Below are positions 50,152 to 59,087 of a DNA stretch of 64,000 nt, one piece after another. The notes beneath the pieces are model-generated. The model had not been told where the DNA came from. It saw nothing but the letters and a program-made list of their open reading frames with translations, and did no database searches. The stretch is from Bartonella rattaustraliani AUST/NH4. Lineage in GTDB: Bacteria; Pseudomonadota; Alphaproteobacteria; Rhizobiales; Rhizobiaceae. Both the position numbers and the translations under genes were made by a program. Position 1 is the first letter of the stretch. Each line of letters starts with the position of its first letter. The stretch lies in assembly GCF_000312565.1 (NCBI RefSeq), contig NZ_CALW02000031.1, forward strand, positions 62,001 to 126,000, written 5' to 3'.

Positions 50152-50524
50152 ATGATCTCATTTGAAGTGTATGGAAAATATTCTATTTTATTGATTATAT
50201 GAATTGTTTGTACTGTATACAATTTTTATACAGGGAAAAATAATTTTATGCAGGAAAAAATGAAAAAGTTTTATTTGCGAAACAAGTCTTTTCACTTAAG
50301 ACGAAAATTGAAAGATATCACACGATTTGAGTCATTATGTCATAGAGAGAAAGCAATTTTCTGATACAATTTGACAAAAGCGATGCTTTATTATTTAATC
50401 CAACCACTTCTTTAATCTCAGTAGGTTAAGAGAGAAAATTCTAAAAACTATTAAGCTTTACAAAGCATATGAGAATTTATGAAAGAGAATAAAGAGAGCA
50501 TTGACCGTGTCGTTTATCCAGTAT
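50152..50524. other. Spacer upstream of addB
   Basis: Gene-free AT-rich sequence leading to repeat copy D. It must carry the addB promoter. I looked for a murU-type nucleotidyltransferase remnant on the minus strand and saw none. Confidence 0.5.
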
Positions 50525-50794
50525 AAAGGTACAAGCTAGCGCCGTCACTCACTTTACCAGCTTGTGGTATGTTGACCAACTCATGATGTTGCGATAGCCC
50601 TTGCATAAAGGCGGTTCACGAGAGACATTTTTTATAATTTTTATTTCTCACACAAATTCTGCTGATAGCGTAAAGCCAAGTGAACACAATTGATTCAAGA
50701 TAAAGTGGTTTGAAATGAGAGAATCTTACGGATATCCGGGGTTATGACTCAAGGTCATAACGATAAATACTCATTATAAATCAATACGCTGCAT
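50525..50794 (+). repeat. Interspersed repeat, copy D
   Basis: About 270 bp, from AAAGGTACAAGC to ATAAATCAATACGCTGCAT, sharing all main blocks with copies A, B, E and F. AGTAT occurs directly before (50520-50524) and after (50795-50799), a possible 5-bp target duplication. An ATG at 50715 after AAAGTGG opens MRESYGYPGL. Confidence 0.8.
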
Positions 50795-51065
50795 AGTATT
50801 GGAAAACACTTTTTGCATATCATATTATTTGCGAATAAAAATGATTCGTGATTTAAAAATAAGTTCTGTCTAAATCACCTGCGTGTGTCGTTGAATTTCT
50901 AATTAAGAAGGGTTAAATCTTAATGGATAATATGATCATTGTAACGGACAATGTGACTTGTTCCATTACTAGAGAAATGCAATGCTTGCAAATGTGCCTA
51001 AAACATATTGGTGTAAAGCCTATGGAAGAGTACAAGCACAATAACTTGTGATATAAGCACACTTA
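50795..51065. other. Spacer between repeat D and the prophage relic
   Basis: AT-rich, stop-filled; no gene seen. It is probably part of the decayed prophage. Confidence 0.45.
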
Positions 51066-51429
51066 GTGCAAATCGTGAGAAGGCTTTATAAAGTGCTCGC
51101 CGCTTTTGGCATGAAGTCTGAACAAATTGATCAAACTCTCGTTATTGAAGACTTTGAAGATTTCACGGTTGATCCTATGGCAACACTTCGTGGTATGTCT
51201 TCTGCTTTGAAAAGTGGAAGTGTAACCATTGAGGAAATGTTGATAGGAACAGCTTAAAGTTTCCCGTGACTATGAAAAGGGAGAGGATCCTTTATCTGAT
51301 AAACCTTTTAGGAATACCCGTAATACAGAAAAGAAAACCAATATCCATTCTCAATCAATCACAGAGGAAAAAATCAGCATAATCGATGAATTTTACACAT
51401 TCCTCTTTGAAACCAATCAAGCAAACTAA
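51066..51429 (+). pseudogene. Frameshifted phage-like gene fragment
   Basis: An open 63-codon piece (containing AAFGMKSEQIDQTLVIEDF and VDPMATLRGMSSALKSGSV) ends at 51257. The next frame continues directly with LKVSRDYEKGEDPLSDKP and runs to 51429, so one frameshift near 51248 splits a longer gene. The DP-x-ATLRGM...SGSVTIEEM pattern recalls the C-terminal part of phage portal proteins, but this is a weak likeness. It lies directly before the two integrase-module relics. Confidence 0.5.
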
Positions 51430-51440
51430 GAATAATATTC

Positions 51441-51640
51441 ATGGCTATGAGAAAACTCGTCATAACAGAACCGGAAATCAATCATATCATATGTTCAGCC
51501 AAAAAAAGGGGACAAGAGCAGTGGAAATAAGAACTGAAACCTGTTCTGTTTTAATTCATCTCAAAGGCGGCTTACTGCCTTTCGTACAAGAAAAGAAGCA
51601 AAAGAAATCTCCAGACTATTTTTTCAAATTGAAATTGTAG
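51441..51640 (+). pseudogene. Small prophage gene next to the integrase, frameshifted
   Basis: The start MAMRKLVITEPEINHIICSA is followed by a frameshift in the run of seven A and four G near 51501-51513. After it the frame reads RAVEIRTETCSVLIHLKGG and ends DYFFKLKL. Restored, it would be about 65 residues. Small proteins of this form precede phage integrases in rhizobial genomes, perhaps as excision or regulatory proteins. Confidence 0.6.
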
Positions 51641-51650
51641 TTCATTAAAA

Positions 51651-51932
51651 ATGCGAAAAAGAAAACCGCCCTATCTTGTGAAAGAAGTCACTAGATAGGA
51701 GAATATTTTATATTTATATTGAATACAGCCCTCGTAACGTCTTAAAGGGGTATTGAACACGGAAGTTTGTTGATTAATATGATCAGATCATTTGTATATT
51801 AAAGAATAATCAGTCCATACTAAGCGAGAAAAATTATGTAAAGAGTGGATCGCTCCAAGAATTCGCTATAAATGAAGAATTCATCTATAAATACTATGAA
51901 AGTTTTCACTGGAATAACTATCGAAAGGAATC
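51651..51932 (+). pseudogene. Phage integrase relic, cut by repeat E
   Basis: MRKRKPPYLVKEVTR is the amino end of rhizobial tyrosine recombinases. A stop follows, then readable pieces (YIEYSPRNVLKG; further on KSGSLQEFA, KYYESFHWNNYRKES) matching the N-terminal core-binding region in order. The next base is the start of repeat copy E, and no catalytic domain is found after it. This and the two fragments before it are the remains of an integrated element. Confidence 0.65.
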
Positions 51933-52206
51933 CGTATAAGCCGGCGCCATCATTCACTTTACCAGCTTATGGTATATTTACGAGCTCATCCTGTTGCGAT
52001 AATCCTTGCATGAAGGCGGTTCATGAGAGGCATTTTTCCTTCTTTCCTCACTAATTTTACCCTTATGCCAATTCCGCTGATAGTGTAAAGCCAAGAGAAC
52101 AAAATTAATTCAATCTAAGTAAGTTTTAGAAAGAATCTTAACAGTATTCGAGGTTGTGATTCAAGGTGAATAACAATGAATTATCATTATAAATTAATAT
52201 GTTGCA
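51933..52206 (+). repeat. Interspersed repeat, copy E
   Basis: About 274 bp, from GTATAAGCCGGCGCC to AATTAATATGTTGCAAC, with the TTGCATGAAGGCGGTTCATG block best preserved. It follows the integrase relic without a gap. Its ATGAGAGAATC start has decayed. Together with copy D it flanks the prophage relic as a direct repeat 1.4 kb apart. Confidence 0.8.
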
Positions 52207-52338
52207 ACATTTCAGCGGGGCATTGCTGATAGGGCGGTACTAAAGTCTTTAAAGATTGGTTCCTCTTATCACGTTGGTTACAATCAGAACTTCACGATGT
52301 CATCAAGAAAGCAAAAAACAACATGGTAACGAGGCCGC
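52207..52338. other. Spacer after repeat E
   Basis: Holds a short open piece in one frame (KDWFLLSRWLQSELHDVIKKAK) without recognised relatives, possibly prophage debris. Confidence 0.4.
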
Positions 52339-53853
52339 CTAAAGGAGTCCTATTTCTTGATAAAAATTTCGTAAAGGTGCCAGAATAGGGTGTGCGAGAT
52401 TACGGGCAAGATAATCCTGCAGATGGGGGAGGTGTTTAAGGTAAGATGATTTTCCATCACGCTGAGAGAGTCTTACAAAAATCCCTAAAATTTTTGAAAT
52501 CCGTTGAGCGCCTGCAAATGCATAGAGTTTACGCAACGCATCTTCATCAAAAGGTCGTGGTGCTTTATGACGTGCATGGCAATAGGCATCGAGAATTTTT
52601 TCTTCAAGTTTTGGTGAGATAAATAAGCGTGCATCTTGTGCTAAGGAAACAAGGTCATAGGCTGTAGGACCTTTTAAACCGTCTTGAAAGTCAAGAAGAC
52701 CAATGCGCTCTGTTCCTTCTTTATCTTTTCGCCAAAGAATGTTGGGAGAATGATAATCACGCATAACAAAGGTATTTTCTCCTTGAACGAGACTATCAAG
52801 ATAGGGCTGCCAACAAGCAAAAAAGGCTTTACGTTGTTCTTGCTCCAAGCTTTTTTGTGTTTGAAAAGGCAAATACCAATCCAGTAACAAAGAAAGTTCT
52901 GCTTGCAGTGCCTGGCAATCATAGGAGGGAATTTTAAGCAAAAAAGTTGTAAATTGCTTCTCTGAAGACCATGATTTTTGGTGGAAAGCAGCCAGCAATT
53001 GACTACAGGCAATATAACGCTCTTCAATAGGATTGCCCGTTTGATCTAAAAGTCCTTCACGTCCAAAATCTTCTAAAATGACAAGACCTTTTTCAAAGTC
53101 TGTAACAAAAATATGAGGAGCAGAAAATCCATTGTCTAAAATGAGCTGATTAATCCCAACAAATTGATGAATATCTTTTGCAAGACGTGCCATTGTTATG
53201 TAAGGAAGATCTGTGTTTTGTGCTATTTGCATAGTTGGTGCATCCATAAGAACTTCTTTGTGGTGCCCATCATCTAGAAGTTCATAGGTACGTGCAGAGG
53301 CATCACCAGCCAAAAAATGACGATGAACATGACCGCGTTTATGGTTTTTTAAAAATGTGCGAATTACAAAAGACCGCTGAAAACGTTCCATAGCATGTTG
53401 TGCTGATGTAAGAGTGACATGACGCCCATAGCCTTCATGCCGTAAGGTAAGTGCAAAGGTAACAGGTCCTAAAAGATTTTCAGCTTTTTCTGGCCATTCA
53501 ATAAGCAAAATTCGTTGTTCACGTGTTTCGTGGAGTCCTAATTCATCAACTTCTTCTGCTATAGAAAGGCGATAAAGGTCAGCATGAATAATTTCCAATT
53601 GTGAAAGTTGGTAGCTTTGAACAAGAGTAAAAGTAGGGCTTGGAACGTCCATAGTGTTATCATTTGCAAGGGCATGAATGATCGCGCGCGCGATAGTTGA
53701 TTTTCCTGTTCCAAGATCACCTTGCAATGTTATAAGATCGCCTGGCTTTAAAGCGAGAGCTAAATCTTGTGCAAAAAGCCTTGTTGCTTCTTCATTTTCA
53801 AGAAAAAAACTAAAATTCATTAACGGTTCCATGAAAGGAGGGGATTTTGCCAT
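52339..53853 (-). CDS. tsaE: TsaE ATPase fused to an aminoglycoside-phosphotransferase-like kinase
   Basis: The first 155 residues are TsaE, the ATPase needed for t6A37 formation in tRNA, with Walker A GDLGTGKST at 45-53 and PSPTFTLVQ. Residues from about 170 are an APH-fold kinase with GDASARTYELL, the catalytic VMRDYHSPNILW and LLDFQDG. The same fusion is usual in Hyphomicrobiales. The kinase half resembles AmgK, which works with the nucleotidyltransferase MurU in cell-wall sugar recycling. The murU-like gene normally next in line is missing here. Confidence 0.9.
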   Translation of the reverse strand: MAKSPPFMEPLMNFSFFLENEEATRLFAQDLALALKPGDLITLQGDLGTGKSTIARAIIHALANDNTMDVPSPTFTLVQSYQLSQLEIIHADLYRLSIAEEVDELGLHETREQRILLIEWPEKAENLLGPVTFALTLRHEGYGRHVTLTSAQHAMERFQRSFVIRTFLKNHKRGHVHRHFLAGDASARTYELLDDGHHKEVLMDAPTMQIAQNTDLPYITMARLAKDIHQFVGINQLILDNGFSAPHIFVTDFEKGLVILEDFGREGLLDQTGNPIEERYIACSQLLAAFHQKSWSSEKQFTTFLLKIPSYDCQALQAELSLLLDWYLPFQTQKSLEQEQRKAFFACWQPYLDSLVQGENTFVMRDYHSPNILWRKDKEGTERIGLLDFQDGLKGPTAYDLVSLAQDARLFISPKLEEKILDAYCHARHKAPRPFDEDALRKLYAFAGAQRISKILGIFVRLSQRDGKSSYLKHLPHLQDYLARNLAHPILAPLRNFYQEIGLL

Positions 53854-53867
53854 AAGAAAGGATAAGA

Positions 53868-56333
53868 TTAAAGAACTTTATCTCCTTTGGGAATTGGAAA
53901 AAAACATTTCACGGTTGTTCCTTGTCCAGTGCCAGTAAGAATTTCAACATGCCCACTGTGGAGTTCAACAAAACTTTTCACTAAGGAAAGACCAAGCCCT
54001 GCTCCTGCCCGCCCACCATGATGTGAATGAGAGGAAAAACGCTTAAAAATTCTATCGAGAACATCTTCAGGAATATCGGACCCTTCATTATGAACACTGA
54101 AAACAATGTATTCGTCTTGTTCGTCGGCGCAAAATTCAATAATGCTTGATTCTGTTGCAAAATTAATAGCATTACTCAGAATATTAACGAAAATTTGATG
54201 AAGACGTGTTGCATCAGCAGAAATAAAATTTAAGGATGGGGAAATTTGCTGTAAAAGTGTAATATAACGTCCGTTAAGGCGTTCTTCCAGACGTGCTCCT
54301 GCTTGCATCATAGCATCAGCAATATTAACCGGTTTTATATCAAGCTCCATGATACCTGCATCAAGAGTTGCAAGGTCAAGAATATCATTAACAATATTCA
54401 AAAGAGTGTCTGATTCTGAATGAATATATCTAAGATATTCTTTTTGGCGTGCGTTAATAGAGCCAAAGATTTGGTCACGCAAAATATCAGAAAATCCAAT
54501 AATATTGGTGAGAGGTGTACGCAATTCATAGGAGACGTGTTGAACAAATTCATTTCGCAGACGATCAGCACTTTCTAAGGCTGCATTTTTTTCTTGAAGA
54601 GCACGTGCAACATGCACAGAATCTGTAACATTAACAAAAGTAAGCATTGTCTGCCCATTGGGAAGTGGTGCGAGTGTGTAATCAATAATCATTCCGTTGA
54701 CAAGGTCCATCCGACCTGAATATGTGTCACGTTTTTCAGCAAAGCCTGTAATAAATTGAGTAAATTGATCCCATTCTTTTTTCAAAGTTAAGGCTGAACA
54801 ATGACTTTGTAATTGGGTAATATGGGTTCCTTCTACCAACAAATTATAGGGGAGAGACCATAATTTAGACAAGGCTGGATTAGATAAACGAAGGCGCCCA
54901 TCAGTGCCAAAAACCACCACTCCTTCTGAAAGTTTATCAAGAGTTTCGCCTTGTATTTTAATAAGTGTATTATAGCGTTGTTCAAGATCAATTTTTTCAG
55001 TAAGATTTTCATAAAGCCAAGTGACACCCCCTTGTGGATGAGGGGTAGAAATAACACGTAGTGTACGCCCATCTGGAAGATTCCAAATTTGCTGATTTGA
55101 TTCTGTTTGCCGATAAGCTTTAAAAAGCTCTTCTTTCCATGCGCGCCAATCAGGGTGTTCAGCAATGAGTCCTTTTTCACGCAAACGTTCAAGAAGCAAT
55201 ATATGGCTCGGTTCACTTTCTAGAAAAGAACTTTCTAAGGGCCATAAAATTTTAAAAGCATGATTGCAGAATTTCAATTTTTGATTGGTGTCAAAAATTG
55301 CTACGGCTGTTGAAATTTGATCAAGTGTTTCACAATGGCTTTGAAGAATATATTTCAATTCATGGGTAAGATTTTCATACGCGCTATCATCACGGGCAAA
55401 AGCTGCCATTCCTTCTTCTGTTGTAATCCGTGTGAGATGAAAGTTGTGTCGTTCTCCATCAATCACTATATGCACGTGTTCTTGAAAAAGCGTTTCTGTT
55501 TTCTCTGTTTTGTTTAGTTTAGTGTCATTGAAAAGATCGTAAACTTCATTGCTGCCTTCTTGAAAGCGTGTCATTTCTCTAAAGGCACGATTAGCAAAAC
55601 AAATATTTCCTTCATTATCTCGTATCCATACAGGTTCTTGAATACAATCAAGAAGATTACGCTGCATGCTCAGCTCGATAAGAACTTTGGCAATATCTTT
55701 TTGTAAACGCGTATTTTCGCTCTGCTGTGATGAGATGTCTTGAAAGCGTGCAATGGCTACTGTTCCGGCAATGACCCCTGTAACTTGTAAAAGCGTATTA
55801 TGTATAGTAGTGATAGAAAGCTCAAAAGGATACGATTTGTAACGCAATTGCGTTAATGCATGGTCAAGTTCTTGCAGAGAACTTTTTGCAATCCAACGCT
55901 CAAAATGTTGAAGATTTTGCTGAGAAATTTCACTTTTTTGTAAGGTGGAAAGATGACCAACAACACGAGGAGATTCGGTTGGATTTTCCCAAATGAGGAG
56001 AAGTTGTTCTGTTTCTTCTAGAAGCCACTCATAATATTTCAGTTTTTCAGAACAATCTGTTTGGATAGTTTGCAGAGGTCTCCATGAAGTTTTTTGGGCA
56101 CGCATAATAACTGCTATACACGTGAGGAAGGAGGCACAAGAAATCCCCCCACAGAGTACTAAAAAAAGCCATGGACCATCGGGTAAAGTAAAGAGAAATG
56201 GCAAATGCGTTTCCCATGATTGAGCCACAACACATGTGGGGAAAAAAAGGAAAATAAGGCAAAAAATATGCATACAGATTCGTATTATTTTTTGAGCTTT
56301 TTCTTTGGGGGTGTAATCACCAAAGCTGAGCAC
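53868..56333 (-). CDS. divL: DivL-type PAS sensor kinase with tyrosine H-box
   Basis: DivL controls CckA and so CtrA in the alphaproteobacterial cell cycle. Two membrane helices lie at about residues 17-38 and 54-78. PAS-like repeats fill 225-570. The dimerisation box reads FVQHVSYELRTPLTN, with tyrosine (Y602) where kinases have histidine; this is the hallmark of DivL. The ATPase part is complete: N-box LHQIFVNILSNAIN, G1 DIPEDVLDRIF and G2 GAGLGLSLVKSF. The GTG start has AAAGGAAAAGG upstream. The neighbours tsaE and ahcY match related genomes. Confidence 0.9.
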   Translation of the reverse strand: MLSFGDYTPKEKAQKIIRICMHIFCLIFLFFPTCVVAQSWETHLPFLFTLPDGPWLFLVLCGGISCASFLTCIAVIMRAQKTSWRPLQTIQTDCSEKLKYYEWLLEETEQLLLIWENPTESPRVVGHLSTLQKSEISQQNLQHFERWIAKSSLQELDHALTQLRYKSYPFELSITTIHNTLLQVTGVIAGTVAIARFQDISSQQSENTRLQKDIAKVLIELSMQRNLLDCIQEPVWIRDNEGNICFANRAFREMTRFQEGSNEVYDLFNDTKLNKTEKTETLFQEHVHIVIDGERHNFHLTRITTEEGMAAFARDDSAYENLTHELKYILQSHCETLDQISTAVAIFDTNQKLKFCNHAFKILWPLESSFLESEPSHILLLERLREKGLIAEHPDWRAWKEELFKAYRQTESNQQIWNLPDGRTLRVISTPHPQGGVTWLYENLTEKIDLEQRYNTLIKIQGETLDKLSEGVVVFGTDGRLRLSNPALSKLWSLPYNLLVEGTHITQLQSHCSALTLKKEWDQFTQFITGFAEKRDTYSGRMDLVNGMIIDYTLAPLPNGQTMLTFVNVTDSVHVARALQEKNAALESADRLRNEFVQHVSYELRTPLTNIIGFSDILRDQIFGSINARQKEYLRYIHSESDTLLNIVNDILDLATLDAGIMELDIKPVNIADAMMQAGARLEERLNGRYITLLQQISPSLNFISADATRLHQIFVNILSNAINFATESSIIEFCADEQDEYIVFSVHNEGSDIPEDVLDRIFKRFSSHSHHGGRAGAGLGLSLVKSFVELHSGHVEILTGTGQGTTVKCFFPIPKGDKVL

Positions 56334-56371
56334 AGTGCCTTTTCCTTTTTCTTTTAACCCAAGGAAACATA

Positions 56372-57769
56372 TTAGTAACGATAATGATCTGGTTTATAAG
56401 GTCCTTGAGGTGTAACTCCAATATAAGCAGCTTGTTCTTCTGATAAAACGCTTAATTTGATTCCTAGCCTATCAAGGTGAAGACGCGCAACTTTTTCATC
56501 AAGATGCTTCGGCAAAACAGCCACTTCATTTTTGTAATGTTCTGAACGGGTAAAGAGCTCAATTTGCGCTAAAACTTGGTTGGTAAATGAGGCTGACATG
56601 ACAAAAGAGGGATGTCCTGTAGCATTTCCAAGATTCAATAAACGCCCTTCAGAAAGCAAAACAATACGTTTTCCATCGGGAAAGGTAATCATGTCAACTT
56701 GCGGTTTAATATTTGTCCATGGCAAATTTCTAAGGGCTGCTACTTGGATTTCATTATCAAAATGGCCAATATTTCCAAGGATACACATGTCTTTCACTTG
56801 TCGCATATGGTCTAAGCGCACAATATCTCTATTACCCGTTGTTGTGATGATAATATCAGCACTGGAAGCAGCCTCATCTAAATCCACAACTTCATAGCCA
56901 TCCATTGCTGCTTGAAGGGCGCAGATCGGATCAATTTCTGTCACTTTGACACGAGCACCAGCACTTGAAAAAGAGGCTGCTGAGCCTTTCCCTACATCAC
57001 CATAACCACAAACAATGGCGGTTTTTCCAGCTATCATCACATCTGTTGCACGTCGAATACCATCTACCAATGACTCCCTACAGCCATATTTATTATCAAA
57101 TTTTGATTTCGTAACACTATCATTGACATTAATGGCAGGAAAAGGCAAAAGCCCTTCCTTTTGTAATTGGTAAAGGCGGTTGACGCCTGTTGTGGTTTCT
57201 TCACTCACACCCTTGATTGCTGCACGTTGGCGTGTGAAAAAACCTGGTGTAGCATCCATACGCTTTTGAATTTGTTTAAAAAAGAGTTCTTCCTCTTCTG
57301 TCTTTGGGTGAGATAGTATATCTTTATTTGTTTCTGCACGGCATCCCATCAAAATATAATTTGTCGCATCAGCGCCATCATCCAAGATAAGATTTGAGGG
57401 ATTGCCATCAGTCCATTGAAAAATGGCATCTATGTAAGTCCAATATTCTTCAAGTGTCTCGCCTTTGATCGCAAAGACAGGAGTACCATTGGCTGCAATA
57501 GCCGCTGCTGCATGATCTTGTGTAGAAAAAATATTGCTAGAACTCCATCGTATATCAGCTCCGAGTGCTTTCAATGTTTCAATCAAAACCGCTGTTTGAA
57601 TCGTCATGTGCAATGAGCCAGAAATACGTGCTCCCCGTAAAGGCTGGCTTGAGGAAAACTCCTTACGACAAGCCATAAGACCAGGCATTTCTGTTTCAGC
57701 AATATCAAGTTCTTTATGCCCATAAGCAGCAAGTGCGATATCTTTGACAACATAGTCTAGAGTTGCCAT
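56372..57769 (-). CDS. ahcY: S-adenosylhomocysteine hydrolase
   Basis: AhcY splits S-adenosylhomocysteine to adenosine and homocysteine, removing the product inhibitor of methyltransferases. The NAD site is [11 protein letters not shown], followed by [19 protein letters not shown]; the substrate region has [13 protein letters not shown] and the end is [10 protein letters not shown]. Length 465 is normal. The ATG at 57769 follows AAAGGAAT. It precedes divL on the same strand. Confidence 0.97.
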   Translation of the reverse strand: MATLDYVVKDIALAAYGHKELDIAETEMPGLMACRKEFSSSQPLRGARISGSLHMTIQTAVLIETLKALGADIRWSSSNIFSTQDHAAAAIAANGTPVFAIKGETLEEYWTYIDAIFQWTDGNPSNLILDDGADATNYILMGCRAETNKDILSHPKTEEEELFFKQIQKRMDATPGFFTRQRAAIKGVSEETTTGVNRLYQLQKEGLLPFPAINVNDSVTKSKFDNKYGCRESLVDGIRRATDVMIAGKTAIVCGYGDVGKGSAASFSSAGARVKVTEIDPICALQAAMDGYEVVDLDEAASSADIIITTTGNRDIVRLDHMRQVKDMCILGNIGHFDNEIQVAALRNLPWTNIKPQVDMITFPDGKRIVLLSEGRLLNLGNATGHPSFVMSASFTNQVLAQIELFTRSEHYKNEVAVLPKHLDEKVARLHLDRLGIKLSVLSEEQAAYIGVTPQGPYKPDHYRY

Positions 57770-58064
57770 TTTTTATTCCTTTAACATTATTTTTTCTCGG
57801 ACGGTAGGAGAAATTAAAAAAAAATGCAAGGGAGTAGAAAGATTTCTCTATATGAAAATTTTTTCCAAGTTTTTATAAATCTTTGTAATGAGCATATATT
57901 GATAGATGAAGGAACGGTTTTATCAACAAGATATAAAAGAATTTGGGATAATAGGAGTTTATGCAGATTCTTTTAAGCAAATAAAATGTATGGGGGGGTG
58001 ATTTTTAAATTGTGAAGAAGCAAAAATGGTAAAAGACTATAATGAGATTGTCTTTATCGAAAAA
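57770..58064. other. Spacer upstream of ahcY with a broken ORF
   Basis: A plus-strand frame from ATG at 57906 reads MKERFYQQDIKEFGIIGVYA, meets one stop at 57999 and stays open to the repeat (DYNEIVFIEK). It may be the amino end of a decayed gene truncated by copy F; I do not recognise it. Confidence 0.4.
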
Positions 58065-58311
58065 ACAAGCCAGCATCATCATACTATTTCCCAGCGTATG
58101 GGTGTTGCGACAGCTCTTACATTAAGGTGATTCATGCGAGGCATTTTTCTTCTGTAATTTTCCCATATGCTAACTCCGCTTATGAAATCCAAGCTAAGTG
58201 AATAAAATTGATTCAATATAGAGTGGTTTGAAACGAGAGAATCTTATAATATTCAGTGGTATGGTTCAAGGTAAGAAACGACAAATAATCCTTATGAATC
58301 AATGCATTGTT
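58065..58311 (+). repeat. Interspersed repeat, copy F
   Basis: About 247 bp, the most eroded of the near-complete copies. CAAGCCAGCATCATCA at the start, the CGAGGCATTTTTCTTCTGT block, AAATTGATTCAATATA, GAGAGAATCTTA and TGAATCAATGCATTG at the end are kept. The mini-ORF start is ACG instead of ATG. Confidence 0.75.
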
Positions 58312-59087
58312 GAATAAAGAGCAAGACATGTAAATTTCATCAAGAAAAGTTTTTCTTTTTTATAAAGAAGAAATACAAATTCAACGATAAAAAAACAATA
58401 AAACGTGAGCTTTAGCAGTTTTTGATACATTATCTTATAAATCTTTCTTTTCTGCATATTTGAAATCAAAATCAATCAATTTGTATCAATTTTTGTACGC
58501 TAGGTGAAATCCAATCTCTTCCAAATGCTTTTTGAGTTAATTGCTAAAATGAGAAGACAGCTTTATCGGGCAAAAATATGAAAGTATAAAATAGGTGCTA
58601 AGACTTTTTGCCTTTCTTCTCATTCGGTTTGACAATTCGTAAAATGCTCTCAAGCAAGAGCTCTTTAAATTATGAAGCTACGGAATATCTTACGCGTCTG
58701 TGTGTTGTATTTTTTAACGAGACCTATTCGATCGTTCAGAAACTCTATTTCACAACGCTGTTCATGAAAAATGTAACAAAAAAATCCATTGTATATCATC
58801 ATTTATTCACGTAAACGACAAGCTGTAATCATTATCATAGTTGGCACTATCATTTTCTTAGCTCTTAATGATTGCTCATAGTTCTTATATTGAAACGATT
58901 TATAATAGCCATTTTTACTTTCTTCTCAAAAGCGGTTTTTATCCGCGTAATGATTTTGTTTGTGATGTACATGGGGAGACATGTTCTCATTGATTCATCA
59001 TAAAAAGGATTTGCAATGAAAGGATTTAACGATATTACAACCTGTAAAGCGATAAATTCTTTATTCTAAGTCAATGTCTTATATGCA
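58312..59087. other. Gene-free region between repeat F and the NDUFA9-like gene
   Basis: Nearly 800 bases without a convincing gene. Short open pieces (SRKRQAVIIIIVGTIIFLAL near 58810-58870; HFYFLLKSGFYPRNDFVCDV near 58910-58970) look like remnants of membrane and other proteins but match nothing I can name. Confidence 0.45.
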
